Assembly (NCBI RefSeq): GCF_004551525.1
Contig: NZ_SATR01000001.1
Span: 310,001 to 374,000, forward strand
Direction: 5' to 3'
Length of the DNA stretch: 64,000 nucleotides
Source of the DNA: Vibrio ouci
GTDB lineage: Bacteria; Pseudomonadota; Gammaproteobacteria; Enterobacterales; Vibrionaceae
Each line of letters starts with the position of its first letter. Position 1 is the stretch's first letter. The position numbers and the translations under genes were made by a program. Below the pieces are notes generated by a model. It ran no database searches. It saw nothing but the letters and a program-made list of their open reading frames with translations, and had not been told where the DNA came from. Positions 25,909 to 38,196 of this stretch are shown piece by piece.

Positions 25909-27396
25909 ATGGATACTATGTACTGGCAGAACAAAGCAGAGACGATTAAGTTTTCAACGCAAGCGTTTATTAATGGGCAATTGCAAGACGCAAACAATAG
26001 GGAAACATTTGAGATCATTAACCCTGCAACTGGCCGTGTTCTCGCGTCTGTTGCGCGATGCGCTCAACAAGATGTTGATCTTGCCGTATCAGTCGCACGC
26101 CAAACCTTTGAAAGTCGTATTTGGGCAGGTTTACCCCCCTCGGAGCGAAAGTCCATTCTTCTTAACTACGCCAAAGTGATCGATGAACACAAAGAGCAGT
26201 TTGCGGTATTAGAATCACTCGACATGGGTAAGCCAATCGGAGATGCGATGGGCTATGATGCGCCCGCGACAGCGCGCTGTATTGCGTGGAATGCAGAAGC
26301 GATTGATAAGATCTATGACGAAGTTGCGCCAGTGACAGAGGGAGCTTTAGCACTGGTTACCAGAGAAGCTCTTGGCGTAGTGGCCGCGATTGTCCCTTGG
26401 AACTTCCCAACTGTCATGGCTGCATGGAAAATCGGCCCTGCGCTTGCGACAGGTAACTCGGTGATCATTAAGCCATCAGAGAAATCTCCACTCACGGCGA
26501 TTTTACTGGCCGAATTAGCCAAGAAAGCGGGTATCCCAGATGGCGTGTTACAGGTTCTACCCGGCTTTGGTCACGAAGCAGGGCAAGCGTTAGCACTGCA
26601 TAACGACGTTGACTGTATTACCTTTACAGGCTCAACTGCGGTCGGTAAAAAACTGCTCTCTTTTGCCGGCGAGTCTAACCTTAAACGCGCCTTTATGGAA
26701 TGTGGCGGCAAAAGCCCTCATATCGTTAACCATGATGTTAAGGATATTGATAAAGCCGCAGCGACCGCGGTTTCAGCCATCTGTTATAACCAAGGCGAAG
26801 TGTGTACTGCGGGCTCTCGGTTACTGGTTCACTCTTCGATCAAAGATCAGTTTATCGAAAAGCTGCTAGACAAGGTTAAGAACTGGCAGCCAGGTGATCC
26901 TCTCGCGTCAGATACGCGCGTTGGTGCGATTGTTGATGAAGCTCAGTTTAAGCGCGTTCTTGATTACGTTGAGATAGGTCGACAGGAAGGCGCTAAGCTC
27001 ATCTGCGGCGGTCAACCAGTACGTCAAGAGACAGGTGGCTACTTTATACAGCCTGCAATTTTTACTGAAGTCACTCGTGAGATGCGTATTTTCCAAGAAG
27101 AAATTTTTGGTCCAGTACTCTGTGTCTCGACATTTGACACCATCGAAGAGGCAATTGAACTGGCGAATGACAGTGACTACGGTTTAGCTGCCGGGATTTG
27201 GACAGCGGATATTTCAACCGCTGTACGCTGCTCACGCGCGTTACGTGCTGGCACAGTGTTCGTCAATAACTGGGATGGTGGAGACATGACGATGCCATTT
27301 GGCGGCTATAAACAAAGTGGTAATGGACGCGATAAGTCATTGCACGCACTAGATAAATACACCGAAATGAAATCAACATGGATTGAGTTAGATTAA
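25909..27396 (+). CDS. puuC: Gamma-glutamyl-gamma-aminobutyraldehyde dehydrogenase PuuC
   Basis: A 495-residue NAD(P)-dependent aldehyde dehydrogenase, third step of the gamma-glutamyl putrescine route. Catalytic residues are Glu264 (MECGGKSP) and Cys299 (NQGEVCTAGSRL). The N-terminal MYWQNKAETI and length agree with PuuC/PauC. Family members accept several aminoaldehydes, so C3 substrates are also possible. Its position directly after a PuuR-type regulator supports the assignment. Confidence 0.92.
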   Translation: MDTMYWQNKAETIKFSTQAFINGQLQDANNRETFEIINPATGRVLASVARCAQQDVDLAVSVARQTFESRIWAGLPPSERKSILLNYAKVIDEHKEQFAVLESLDMGKPIGDAMGYDAPATARCIAWNAEAIDKIYDEVAPVTEGALALVTREALGVVAAIVPWNFPTVMAAWKIGPALATGNSVIIKPSEKSPLTAILLAELAKKAGIPDGVLQVLPGFGHEAGQALALHNDVDCITFTGSTAVGKKLLSFAGESNLKRAFMECGGKSPHIVNHDVKDIDKAAATAVSAICYNQGEVCTAGSRLLVHSSIKDQFIEKLLDKVKNWQPGDPLASDTRVGAIVDEAQFKRVLDYVEIGRQEGAKLICGGQPVRQETGGYFIQPAIFTEVTREMRIFQEEIFGPVLCVSTFDTIEEAIELANDSDYGLAAGIWTADISTAVRCSRALRAGTVFVNNWDGGDMTMPFGGYKQSGNGRDKSLHALDKYTEMKSTWIELD

Positions 27397-27421
27397 GCTC
27401 GCTCACCCGTAAAACGACACA

Positions 27422-27455
27422 TCCCGTGGTACCTTGTTCATAAGGTATCACGGGA
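27422..27455. terminator. 14-bp hairpin between convergent puuC and the second regulator
   Basis: TCCCGTGGTACCTT pairs with AAGGTATCACGGGA (one G-T wobble) around a six-base loop. No T tract follows closely on either strand, so this is a probable but not classical bidirectional terminator. Confidence 0.5.
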
Positions 27456-27530
27456 CATAAATAGGTAGTTAGGTAGATAATTAAATAGTTGCTTCACGCC
27501 AGGCTGCCATCACTAACAGGGCGCAAGAGT

Positions 27531-28073
27531 TTAAAACGTCGGCGGTGTCGCAGCACTAATCAACTCACACTCGACTTTACCTTTATTTCTGAAGCGGTGC
27601 GGCTTTCTGGTTTCAAAGTAATATGAATCACCCGCTTTAAGCACCTGAGTCTTACTCCCGACGGTGATTTCAATTTCACCACGGATCACCACCCCACCTT
27701 CTTCACCTTCGTGCTGCAGAAAATCCGGACCGGTATCTGAACCCGGCGGATAGAATTCACGTAAAATGGCTAGCTGCCTACCTTCACGCTTAGCGCCAAC
27801 AAGTAGCATCTTTATCTTGCCATCGCCGAGATCCGCCATTTGATCGACCGTAAAAAAGATGTCGTCTTTCGCCTCGACTTCAAGCGTAAAAAACTCACCC
27901 ATAGAGATTGGAATGGCATCGAGGATTTTCTTCAGTGAACCCACCGATGGATTTACGAGGTTCTGCTCGATTTGAGAAATCATTGAGTTAGTGACACCAC
28001 TGCGCTTAGCCAATTCTCTCTGAGACAGCCCGCGCATCGTTCTGATTGTTTTCAGTTGTTTCCCAACATCCAT
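27531..28073 (-). CDS. XRE-cupin transcriptional regulator, PuuR/PauR-like (copy 2)
   Basis: A 180-residue paralogue of the regulator at 25344, with the same helix-turn-helix (SQRELAKRSGVTNSMISQIEQN, about 17-38) and cupin (LQHEGEEGGVVIRGEIEI, GDSYYFETRKPHRFRN). It lies 125 bp downstream of potI on the same strand and may be the last gene of the transport operon or have its own promoter. Two such regulators in one cluster suggest separate ligands or separate target operons. Confidence 0.9.
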   Translation of the reverse strand: MDVGKQLKTIRTMRGLSQRELAKRSGVTNSMISQIEQNLVNPSVGSLKKILDAIPISMGEFFTLEVEAKDDIFFTVDQMADLGDGKIKMLLVGAKREGRQLAILREFYPPGSDTGPDFLQHEGEEGGVVIRGEIEITVGSKTQVLKAGDSYYFETRKPHRFRNKGKVECELISAATPPTF

Positions 28074-28198
28074 GGCCTATCCTCTGAAAAGTTATTGCAA
28101 CACTAACAACACAAATTGATTATCATTACGCAAAATTAAGCCAACAATTATAAATAAAGGTGATGACATAGCAAGCTATACCACCACCTTCAATAGTG

Positions 28199-29041
28199 TT
28201 ATTCGTCAGCGAGTTTCATTTCCAGTTGCCGACGCTTTTCCGCTTTGGCCATCACCCACCAAGCGATAAAGGTCGCACAGGCTACCGCCAAGATAATCAA
28301 CGTTGCTAGTGCATTGATTTTGGGGCTAACCCCTAACCGGACGCTGGAGAACACCACCATCGGCAATGTCGTCGCACTTGGCCCAGAGACAAAGCTCGCT
28401 ATCACTAGATCATCAAGAGAGAGTGTAAACGCCAGTAGCCAGCCAGCTAGAATCGCTGGAGCAATCGTCGGTAAGGTAATTTGGAAGAAGACTTTCCACG
28501 GTGGCGCGCCCAAATCCATCGCCGCTTCCTCAATCGAGCGATCGACCTCTTGAAGGCGAGAGCTGACGACAACTGTTACATAAGCTGTACAGAAGGTCAC
28601 ATGGGCTATCCAGATGGTCAACATACCCCGCTGCGAAAAAATATCGAACACTTGTCCGAGAGCTATAAACAATAGGAGTAGTGACAAGCCCGTAATCACT
28701 TCCGGCATCACCAGTGGTGCGGTGATCATAAAGGCAAAGCCGGTTTCACCACGGAATTTGCCAAATCGATTCAAGACAAATGCCGCGATGGTGCCGAGAA
28801 CAACCGCAGCACTGGCCGACAGGAAGCCGATTAACAAGCTCAGTTTAACCCCGCCCATCAGCAGATCGTCTTCTAACAGCTCAAAGTACCACTTAATAGA
28901 GAAGCCAGACCATACCGTTACCAATCTGTTCTCATTAAACGAATAGATAATAAGAATCATAATGGGTAGGTATAGAAACGTTAGACCCGCCGCGAGTATT
29001 GCCCACTTCCATTTGGTTTTGTATACAGGTATTGCGTCCAT
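28199..29041 (-). CDS. potI: Putrescine ABC transporter permease PotI
   Basis: A 280-residue inner-membrane permease with about six hydrophobic segments. The ABC-contact EAA loop is visible as EEAAMDLGAPPWKVFFQITLP-type sequence near residue 165. It overlaps potH by one base and is the last transport gene of the operon. Function by homology to the E. coli putrescine importer PotFGHI. Confidence 0.92.
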   Translation of the reverse strand: MDAIPVYKTKWKWAILAAGLTFLYLPIMILIIYSFNENRLVTVWSGFSIKWYFELLEDDLLMGGVKLSLLIGFLSASAAVVLGTIAAFVLNRFGKFRGETGFAFMITAPLVMPEVITGLSLLLLFIALGQVFDIFSQRGMLTIWIAHVTFCTAYVTVVVSSRLQEVDRSIEEAAMDLGAPPWKVFFQITLPTIAPAILAGWLLAFTLSLDDLVIASFVSGPSATTLPMVVFSSVRLGVSPKINALATLIILAVACATFIAWWVMAKAEKRRQLEMKLADE

Positions 29042-29955
29042 TAGCTCGCCTCCAACTCACGTTTCTGATAGCGGTGGAACCACAGTATCGGAATCATTAA
29101 CAGTAACAGCATCACAATGGCGACAGCGGAAGCCACAGGCCAGTCTCGATTATTGAAGAACTCTTGCCATAGGACTTTACCTATCAATATTGAATCCGGT
29201 CCGCCAAGCAGTTCTGGAATAACGAACTCTCCCACCGCTGGAATGAACACCAGCATCGAACCCGCAATGATCCCCGCTCTGGTCAGAGGCACTAGGATGC
29301 TAAATAGCGTGGTCACAGGCTTAGCCCCAAGATCGCTCGATGCTTCAATTAATGAGTAGTCCACTCGCATCAAGGCGGTATAGATAGGCAGAACCATAAA
29401 AGGAAGGTAGGTATATACAATGCCAATATAGACCGCAACATCGGTATGGAGGATCTTCAAAGGCTCATCAATCGCACCCAACGACATCAACATATTGTTA
29501 AGCAAACCATTGTTTTTCAAAATGCCAATCCAGGCATAGACACGAATCAAGAAGCTAGTCCATGACGGCAATATGATGAGCATTAAAAGAACATTTCGCG
29601 TCGCAGGATTTGAGTGAACAATCGCCCAAGCAATCGGAAAGCCAATCAGCAAACATAGCAGCGTCGAGACCAAAGCGATACGAATGGATTGTAGATAAGA
29701 AGAGATATAGAGATCATCTTCAACCAGATATTGGTAGTTACCGATATTGAGCAGCAACTGTATTTGCTGCTCGGCATAACTCCACAGTTCACTATAGGGT
29801 GGAATGGCAATCTGTGCTTCTGCAAAACTGATTTTGAAAACAATTAAGAACGGGAGTAAGAAAAACAGTAACAACCACCCATAGGGGACCGATAGTAATA
29901 AACACTTTGGCGTGGGAACAACACGCCAGAAGTTGAGTTTGGCATGAGTTTTCAT
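29041..29955 (-). CDS. potH: Putrescine ABC transporter permease PotH
   Basis: A 304-residue inner-membrane permease pairing with PotI. An N-terminal helix (about 24-40) precedes the transport domain, and the EAA loop reads EASSDLGAKPVTTLFSILVPL. It overlaps potG by four bases (ATGA) and potI by one, so the four transport genes are translationally coupled apart from potF. Confidence 0.92.
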   Translation of the reverse strand: MKTHAKLNFWRVVPTPKCLLLSVPYGWLLLFFLLPFLIVFKISFAEAQIAIPPYSELWSYAEQQIQLLLNIGNYQYLVEDDLYISSYLQSIRIALVSTLLCLLIGFPIAWAIVHSNPATRNVLLMLIILPSWTSFLIRVYAWIGILKNNGLLNNMLMSLGAIDEPLKILHTDVAVYIGIVYTYLPFMVLPIYTALMRVDYSLIEASSDLGAKPVTTLFSILVPLTRAGIIAGSMLVFIPAVGEFVIPELLGGPDSILIGKVLWQEFFNNRDWPVASAVAIVMLLLLMIPILWFHRYQKRELEAS

Positions 29956-31094
29956 ATCTTAAGCACCACACTACTTTCCATTTCCCAACAAAGATTGACT
30001 CTTTGTTCCCATGTCGGCATGTCCTTGCGGTGTCGGCTGGTGTTTTGTAGTGTTGCTGTCACTAATTTACCGCTGTCTAATCGCACATGATAGATGGATT
30101 GATTGCCCATATAAGCGATGTCTTCAACCACACCTGAACAGAAGTTCTCAGCATTGGATGCGTGTTCGCAGAGCATCATTTTCTCTGGTCGTATCGCGAT
30201 ATAAACCGGAATCCCCGGCGCACCGGAAACGCCATGTGCAATTTGAATTGGTGTAGCAAGGTCGGGCGTAGCAATGGTGGCACTATCTTTGTTATTGGTC
30301 GCTAGGACACCTTCAAACACATTAACTGAGCCGATAAATCTTGCGGTGTATCTTGAGTTCGGGTGTTCGTAAATCGCTTCAGGCGAGCCGATCTGAACAA
30401 ACTGGCCTTTATTCATGATCGCAATGCGACTTGCCATCGTCATCGCTTCTTCTTGGTCGTGCGTTACCATCACACATGTCACGCCAACACTTTCAAGAAT
30501 GTCGACCACCTCAAGTTGCATTTTCTCTCTTAAGTTCTTGTCCAATGCCCCCATCGGCTCATCAAGAAGCAGCAATTTAGGTTTTTTGGCTAGACTACGA
30601 GCCAGCGCAACCCGTTGTTTTTGTCCACCAGACAGTTGATGAGGTTTACGCTTGGCGTAGTCAGACATTCTGACTAACTCCAACATCTGCTTTACGGTCG
30701 CATCAATTTCTTTCGCCGGCATGCCATCTTGCTTTAATCCATAAGCAATATTCTTTGCCACCGTCATGTGAGGAAACAGTGCGTAGGATTGAAACATCAT
30801 ATTTACTGGGCGGCGATAAGGTGGAATATTGGCTAGGTCTTCTCCGTCGAGTAGAATTTGCCCTTCCGTTGGCTGTTCAAAACCCGCTAACATTCTCAGC
30901 AACGTCGATTTACCGCACCCAGAAGCCCCCAATAAAGCAAACAGTTCCCCTTGATTAATGGTCAGATCAACATTATCTACCGCGACATGGCCGCCAAAAT
31001 CCTTGGTCAAACCGCGAATCTCAAGCAGAGGTTTCGGCGGCTCAGGTTCAATTTGGCTATGAGCTAAATCGGTTTCAATAGACATCACACTCAT
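29952..31094 (-). CDS. potG: Putrescine ABC transporter ATPase PotG
   Basis: A 380-residue ATPase. Walker A is GASGCGKS (56-63), the signature LSGGQ is at 154-158, and Walker B ends in LLLLDEP (174-180). The C-terminal TOBE-like domain (about 290-380) is typical of the CUT1/spermidine type. GGGAG lies six bases upstream of the ATG at 31094. PotG is the putrescine version; PotA would be the spermidine version, and the adjacent PotF favours PotG. Confidence 0.93.
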   Translation of the reverse strand: MSVMSIETDLAHSQIEPEPPKPLLEIRGLTKDFGGHVAVDNVDLTINQGELFALLGASGCGKSTLLRMLAGFEQPTEGQILLDGEDLANIPPYRRPVNMMFQSYALFPHMTVAKNIAYGLKQDGMPAKEIDATVKQMLELVRMSDYAKRKPHQLSGGQKQRVALARSLAKKPKLLLLDEPMGALDKNLREKMQLEVVDILESVGVTCVMVTHDQEEAMTMASRIAIMNKGQFVQIGSPEAIYEHPNSRYTARFIGSVNVFEGVLATNNKDSATIATPDLATPIQIAHGVSGAPGIPVYIAIRPEKMMLCEHASNAENFCSGVVEDIAYMGNQSIYHVRLDSGKLVTATLQNTSRHRKDMPTWEQRVNLCWEMESSVVLKI

Positions 31095-31141
31095 ATCATT
31101 CTCCCTACAACGGCGAGCCCATTGAGAGCTCGCCTTACAAC

Positions 31142-33645
<2,504 letters not shown>

Positions 33646-33758
33646 AGTTAACTCTCATCTTGATCAGATATCGAAATAAACTTGGCAAACTGACTGCCTG
33701 ACTAGCTCGCCTTACATCAGGTCAATTGGCTATAGTGCCAAATGACTCAAGTCGTGAT

Positions 33759-35090
33759 TTATACGTTCAGTAATAGGAACTCACGCTCCCAAGAACTGAT
33801 CACTTGGAAAAATGTTTTATACTCTTTGCGCTTGATAGCCACATAAGCAGAGACAAAACGGTCACCTAATATCTCGCGCAGCTCATCACTCTGCTCAAGT
33901 AATACCAAGGCATCTTCAAGTGTGTGTGGTAACGAGTACGGTTCTGTCGTCATATCACCAGTGCTTTTAGCCGTTGGTGTGAGTTTCTCTTTCATGCCTA
34001 AGTAACCACACGCGAGAGTCAGTGCCATGGCCAAATATGGGTTGGCATCTGCGCCGGCATAACGGTTTTCAATACGTCGCGAACCTTTGTCCGAAATCGG
34101 TACACGTAAACCTACGGTGCGGTTATCTTCCCCCCAAGCAACATTGGTTGGTGCCGATTCACCAAATACCAGACGGCGGTAAGAGTTGACGTTAGGAGCA
34201 AAGAAAGAAATCGCGGCTGGAGTATACTTCTGCATCCCGGCGATATAGTTGAGGAAGAGTTCGCTGTTTGATCCATCTTCATCAGCGAACAGGTTTTTAC
34301 CATTGTCATCAACCAAGCTTTGGTGAATGTGCATCGCACTGCCTGGTTCGTCTTCCATCGGCTTGGCCATAAAGGTTGCGTAAACATCATGTTTAAGCGC
34401 CGCTTCACGAACCGTGCGTTTAAATAGAAACACTTGATCGGCTCTGTCGAGTGGTTCGCCGTGATCGAAGTTCAGCTCCATCTGAGCAGCGCCCGATTCG
34501 TGAACCAGAGTATCTACATCCAGTTCTTGCGCTTCACAATAGTCGTACATATCTTCGAAGATAGGGTCGAACTCGTTAACCGCATCGATACTGAATGACT
34601 GACGCGCAGTTTCTGGGCGACCATTGCGGCCAATTGGCGGCTCTAATGGGTAATCCCAGTCGAGGTTTTTCTTCACCAAAAAGAATTCTAGCTCTGGCGC
34701 CACAATCGGGTTCCAGCCTTCTTTTTTGTAGAGATCTAACACGCGGCGTAGCACAGCTCGTGGTGAGATATCGACCGGATCACCCTCCACTGTGTAACAA
34801 TCGTGAATGACCTGTGCCGTCGGCTCTTTAGTCCAAGGAACAAAACGAATCGTATTTGGGTCCGGTTCCAGAAGCATGTCTTTCTCTGTTAGGTCAATCA
34901 TGCTTTCATCATCGGGCCAGTCACCAGTCACTGTTTGGAAAAAAACCGCTTCGGGAAGGCGCATACCTCCCTCTCGAAGAAACTTTTTAGCAGGCATTAT
35001 CTTGCCTCGCGCATTACCGGTAATGTCTGGGATCAGGCATTCAACCTCAGTAATCCTATTACTCTCAATCCACTTAGTTATCTTTTCCAT
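33759..35090 (-). CDS. puuA: Gamma-glutamylpolyamine synthetase (PuuA/PauA-type), copy 1
   Basis: A 443-residue glutamine-synthetase-fold ligase joining glutamate to a polyamine with ATP. Visible family segments are APELEFFL, ESGAAQMELNF, MHIHQSL and NSYRRLVFGESAP. True glutamine synthetase is longer and has the adenylylation-site tyrosine loop, which is missing here. It heads the operon ligase-spuC-potFGHI on the minus strand. A second, clearly divergent ligase is encoded at 35415, so the two may have different amine preferences. Confidence 0.88.
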   Translation of the reverse strand: MEKITKWIESNRITEVECLIPDITGNARGKIMPAKKFLREGGMRLPEAVFFQTVTGDWPDDESMIDLTEKDMLLEPDPNTIRFVPWTKEPTAQVIHDCYTVEGDPVDISPRAVLRRVLDLYKKEGWNPIVAPELEFFLVKKNLDWDYPLEPPIGRNGRPETARQSFSIDAVNEFDPIFEDMYDYCEAQELDVDTLVHESGAAQMELNFDHGEPLDRADQVFLFKRTVREAALKHDVYATFMAKPMEDEPGSAMHIHQSLVDDNGKNLFADEDGSNSELFLNYIAGMQKYTPAAISFFAPNVNSYRRLVFGESAPTNVAWGEDNRTVGLRVPISDKGSRRIENRYAGADANPYLAMALTLACGYLGMKEKLTPTAKSTGDMTTEPYSLPHTLEDALVLLEQSDELREILGDRFVSAYVAIKRKEYKTFFQVISSWEREFLLLNV

Positions 35091-35414
35091 GAATACTTCA
35101 CCTATTGTTTGGCGACAAATTTGTCAGCGACTTGAAATAGGATTGACCTTGAGTTGGTTAATTGTCAACCACAATTGTTAATTATTTTGATAATTTGATA
35201 CATGTATTTTACAAATAATTAACAATAGTGTTGTGTTTTACTAAACGTTATGTAAGGTTAATATCGTGCGTTGGATGTTTTTTCATCACTATGAGTAGGA
35301 TTGTTATCGGCAAAAATATGGCTAACGTGTGGCTCAACACACGAAGGAAGGAAAGTAAGGACGCACTTGCACATCCCCCATAAACGGTAATCAATTGAAG
35401 GAAACGAATAAACA
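35091..35414. promoter_or_regulatory. Divergent promoter region of the two ligase operons
   Basis: This 324-bp AT-rich region contains AATTGT-N5-ACAATT (35160-35176) and a perfect 14-bp inverted repeat, ATTGTTAATTATTT (35174-35187) and AAATAATTAACAAT (35213-35226). These are the best operator candidates for the PuuR/PauR-like proteins. A smaller hairpin, CGTGTG-N6-CACACG, lies at 35326-35343 in the leader of the second ligase. Confidence 0.55.
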
Positions 35415-36809
35415 ATGAACGAGCTAGTCAAACAAACTATCACCACCCCACAAGAGGCACGCTCCGTTCACGGAACGGTTGGCATGGTAAAGCAGTTCAT
35501 CAGTGCGAATCCTCTTGTCACCACAGTCGACCTGATGCTGTTTGATATTAACGGAGTTATCCGTGGTAAAAGGGTCAACGCTTCGCAACTGGATAAAATC
35601 TCAGAGCAAGGTATATGCTTACCCGCGTCTGTTTTTGCATTAGATATTTGCGGCGAAACCGTCGAAGAAACAGGTTTAGGGTTCGAACAGGGAGATGGCG
35701 ATAGACTATGTATGCTAGTCGACCATTCATTACAGCTCACTCCTTGGCTTGAAAGCAGCGCACAGGCAATTGTCACTATGTATGAGCCGGACAGCCAACA
35801 ACCGTTCTTTGCCGATCCGCGCCATGTTCTACAAGGACAATTAGACAAATTTGCTCAGCGTGACTTAACACCGTGTGTTGCCATTGAACTCGAGTTCTAC
35901 CTGCAAGATTTAAAACCGGATGCAGATGGTCAGCCCCAGCCACCAATCATGCCACTCAGTGGTGAACGAATGACCCAAACTCAGGTCTATTCGCTCGACG
36001 AGTTGGATGAGTTTAAAGCGTTTCTTGATGAAGTGATCGCAACATGCGAGACACAAAATATTCCCGCCGACAATATTACCGCCGAATACGCACCGGGGCA
36101 GTTTGAGGTTAACTTGCGCCACTGTAGCGACGTTCTACTCGCCTGTGACCAAGCGATGCTGCTAAAAAGAGTGGTACGCGCAGTGGCGAAGAAGCATGGG
36201 TTCTATGCCAACTTTATGGCTAAACCTTATACGGAGCATGCGGGCAATGGCTGCCATGTGCATGTCAGTCTGCTTGATAGCAACGGTGAAAACATCTTCG
36301 CTGGCGACCAAAACACCCTGCTCCATGCAATAGCCGGCATCCTTAATCATATGGATGAGAGTATGGCCGTGTTAGCGCCGAATGCGAACTCCTATCGTCG
36401 TCTACAACCCAATATGTTTGTTCCGCTACAAGCGACTTGGGGCTGGGATAACCGAACGGTTGCCGTCCGTGTACCTGCCAGTGAAAACAGCAACCGCCGC
36501 ATTGAACATCGAGTTGCCGGTGCTGATGTAAACCCTTACTTAACAACAGCAGTGATCCTAGCGTCGATCCTCGACGGAATAGAGAAGAAACAACTCCCTC
36601 CCGCTCCAATTGAAGGTGATGCCTCATTGGTTGAAGGTCCATCAATCCCCACATCATGGCAAGCAGCACTAGAATTGTTCGACCAAAGCCATTTCTTTAA
36701 AAACCAATTTAGCGAGCAGTTTTGTAAAATCTATCTCGCCAATAAACAGCATGAGCAAGAGCACTTTTCAGCTCAAGTATCCCCACTTGAGTACCAATGG
36801 TACAAGTAA
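35415..36809 (+). CDS. Gamma-glutamylpolyamine synthetase (PuuA/PauA-type), copy 2
   Basis: A 464-residue glutamine-synthetase-fold ligase with AIELEFYL, EYAPGQFEVNL, CHVHVSL and NSYRRLQPNMFVP. It differs from copy 1 over most of its length, including an N-terminal extension of about 25 residues, and is divergently transcribed from it. It is followed by puuB after 28 bp, which makes it the more direct partner of the oxidase. Copy 2 may act on putrescine and copy 1 on another amine, or the reverse. Confidence 0.87.
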   Translation: MNELVKQTITTPQEARSVHGTVGMVKQFISANPLVTTVDLMLFDINGVIRGKRVNASQLDKISEQGICLPASVFALDICGETVEETGLGFEQGDGDRLCMLVDHSLQLTPWLESSAQAIVTMYEPDSQQPFFADPRHVLQGQLDKFAQRDLTPCVAIELEFYLQDLKPDADGQPQPPIMPLSGERMTQTQVYSLDELDEFKAFLDEVIATCETQNIPADNITAEYAPGQFEVNLRHCSDVLLACDQAMLLKRVVRAVAKKHGFYANFMAKPYTEHAGNGCHVHVSLLDSNGENIFAGDQNTLLHAIAGILNHMDESMAVLAPNANSYRRLQPNMFVPLQATWGWDNRTVAVRVPASENSNRRIEHRVAGADVNPYLTTAVILASILDGIEKKQLPPAPIEGDASLVEGPSIPTSWQAALELFDQSHFFKNQFSEQFCKIYLANKQHEQEHFSAQVSPLEYQWYK

Positions 36810-36837
36810 GTTCAACTTTAGTTTTAAGGACAAGGCT

Positions 36838-38115
36838 ATGAAAGCAATGCACACGCACTCTTACTACGCAGCGTCAGCAAATCAAAATTTCGATTTCCCG
36901 ACGTTAAAAGGCGCACACAAGGCAGACGTTTGTGTCGTTGGCTCAGGTATTACGGGCGCGACCGCTGCACTTGAACTTGCCAATCGTGGTTTTAAAGTCA
37001 TTGTTCTTGAGGGTAAGCGAGTCGGCTGGGGCGCATCGGGCCGTAGTGGCGGACAGGCGATTTTTGGTTGGGCATCGGAGCAACACACTTTAGAAAAGCT
37101 CGTCGGTAAATCAGACGCTCGTAAGTTGTGGGATATGTCAGTTGATGCTCTAACACTGACTAAAGCTAACATTAAAAAATACAATATCGACTGTGATTGG
37201 CGCGATGGTATGGTGCACTTGGGCATGAAGCCAAGGCATGACCGAGAACTCCAAGCATGGCATGACGATCTTACAGAAAACTATGACTACCAATCTCTCG
37301 AAATGTGGGATCAAGATAAGACACGGGAACATATCGCTAGTGACCGTTATACATCCGGTATGTTTGATGCCAACAGCGGCCACCTTCACCCTCTGAACTA
37401 CACGCTAGGCTTGGTTAAAGCCGCTCAAGCTGCGGGGGTTGAATTCTATGAGCAGAGTGAATGTAAAAAGATTGAGCATGGTGACCCAGCGACACTATTT
37501 ACCGCTCAAGGTAGCGTCGAAGCAAATCATGTGGTGCTGGCCTGTAATGCTTATATGGATGGGCTGGAAACCAAACTAGAAAATCGTGTTATGCCCGTCG
37601 GTACTTATATCTGTGCCACTGAACCACTAGGTGAAGACGTCACAGATCAACTGATGAAGGACCACATCTCAGCGTGTGACATTAACTTTGTACTTGATTA
37701 CTTCCGCTGCTCAGGCGATCACCGAATGTTATTTGGCGGCCGTGTTAGCTATTCAGGGGTTGCTCCACTCAATCTTGAAAAAGCGATGCAGTCACGCATG
37801 GTCGATATCTACCCACAACTTAAAGACGCCAAGATCGATTTTGCTTGGGGTGGCAATGTTGCCATCACTCTCAATCGCGCCCCACATTTTGGCCGTATCA
37901 AGCCCAATGTCTACTTCGCACAAGGCTTCTCCGGCCACGGTATCGCTGCAACCGGTATGGCGGGAACCTTAATGGCAGAATGTATTGCGACCACTGCTGA
38001 GCGCTTCGCCATTTTTGACAAGATTCCCCATCACCCATTCCCGGGTGGGCGCTTGTTCCGCACCCCTGCATTAGTGCTAGCCATGTCTTATTTCCGAATT
38101 CGAGACATGCTATAG
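36838..38115 (+). CDS. puuB: Gamma-glutamylputrescine oxidase PuuB
   Basis: A 425-residue FAD-dependent oxidase that turns gamma-glutamylputrescine into the aldehyde with release of ammonia and hydrogen peroxide. It begins HSYYAASANQ as in PuuB, has the FAD motif GSGITG (35-40, after DVCVV), then GWGASGRSGGQ and, near the end, GFSGHGIAATGMAG. I start at the ATG at 36838 with AAGGA seven bases upstream; the longer frame at 36751 lies inside the ligase gene. Length matches the 426 residues of E. coli PuuB. Confidence 0.93.
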   Translation: MKAMHTHSYYAASANQNFDFPTLKGAHKADVCVVGSGITGATAALELANRGFKVIVLEGKRVGWGASGRSGGQAIFGWASEQHTLEKLVGKSDARKLWDMSVDALTLTKANIKKYNIDCDWRDGMVHLGMKPRHDRELQAWHDDLTENYDYQSLEMWDQDKTREHIASDRYTSGMFDANSGHLHPLNYTLGLVKAAQAAGVEFYEQSECKKIEHGDPATLFTAQGSVEANHVVLACNAYMDGLETKLENRVMPVGTYICATEPLGEDVTDQLMKDHISACDINFVLDYFRCSGDHRMLFGGRVSYSGVAPLNLEKAMQSRMVDIYPQLKDAKIDFAWGGNVAITLNRAPHFGRIKPNVYFAQGFSGHGIAATGMAGTLMAECIATTAERFAIFDKIPHHPFPGGRLFRTPALVLAMSYFRIRDML

Positions 38116-38151
38116 CCGCACTGGCTACAACACCTATTTCGCATTAAATAC

Positions 38152-38176
38152 AAAAACGCCCACCAAATGGCGGGCG
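38152..38176 (-). terminator. Terminator of sohB
   Basis: CGCCC (38157-38161) pairs with GGGCG (38172-38176), extended by CC/GG inside. On the minus strand the stem runs into TTTTT. It lies 20 bp after the sohB stop and may also serve the convergent puuB operon. Confidence 0.75.
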
Positions 38177-38196
38177 CTATTTAACAGGTCATCCGT

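Noticed and set aside
35291..35383. 30-codon plus-strand frame in the leader of the second ligase gene
   Set aside because: No Shine-Dalgarno and mixed composition; I cannot separate it from chance, so it is not called as a leader peptide.
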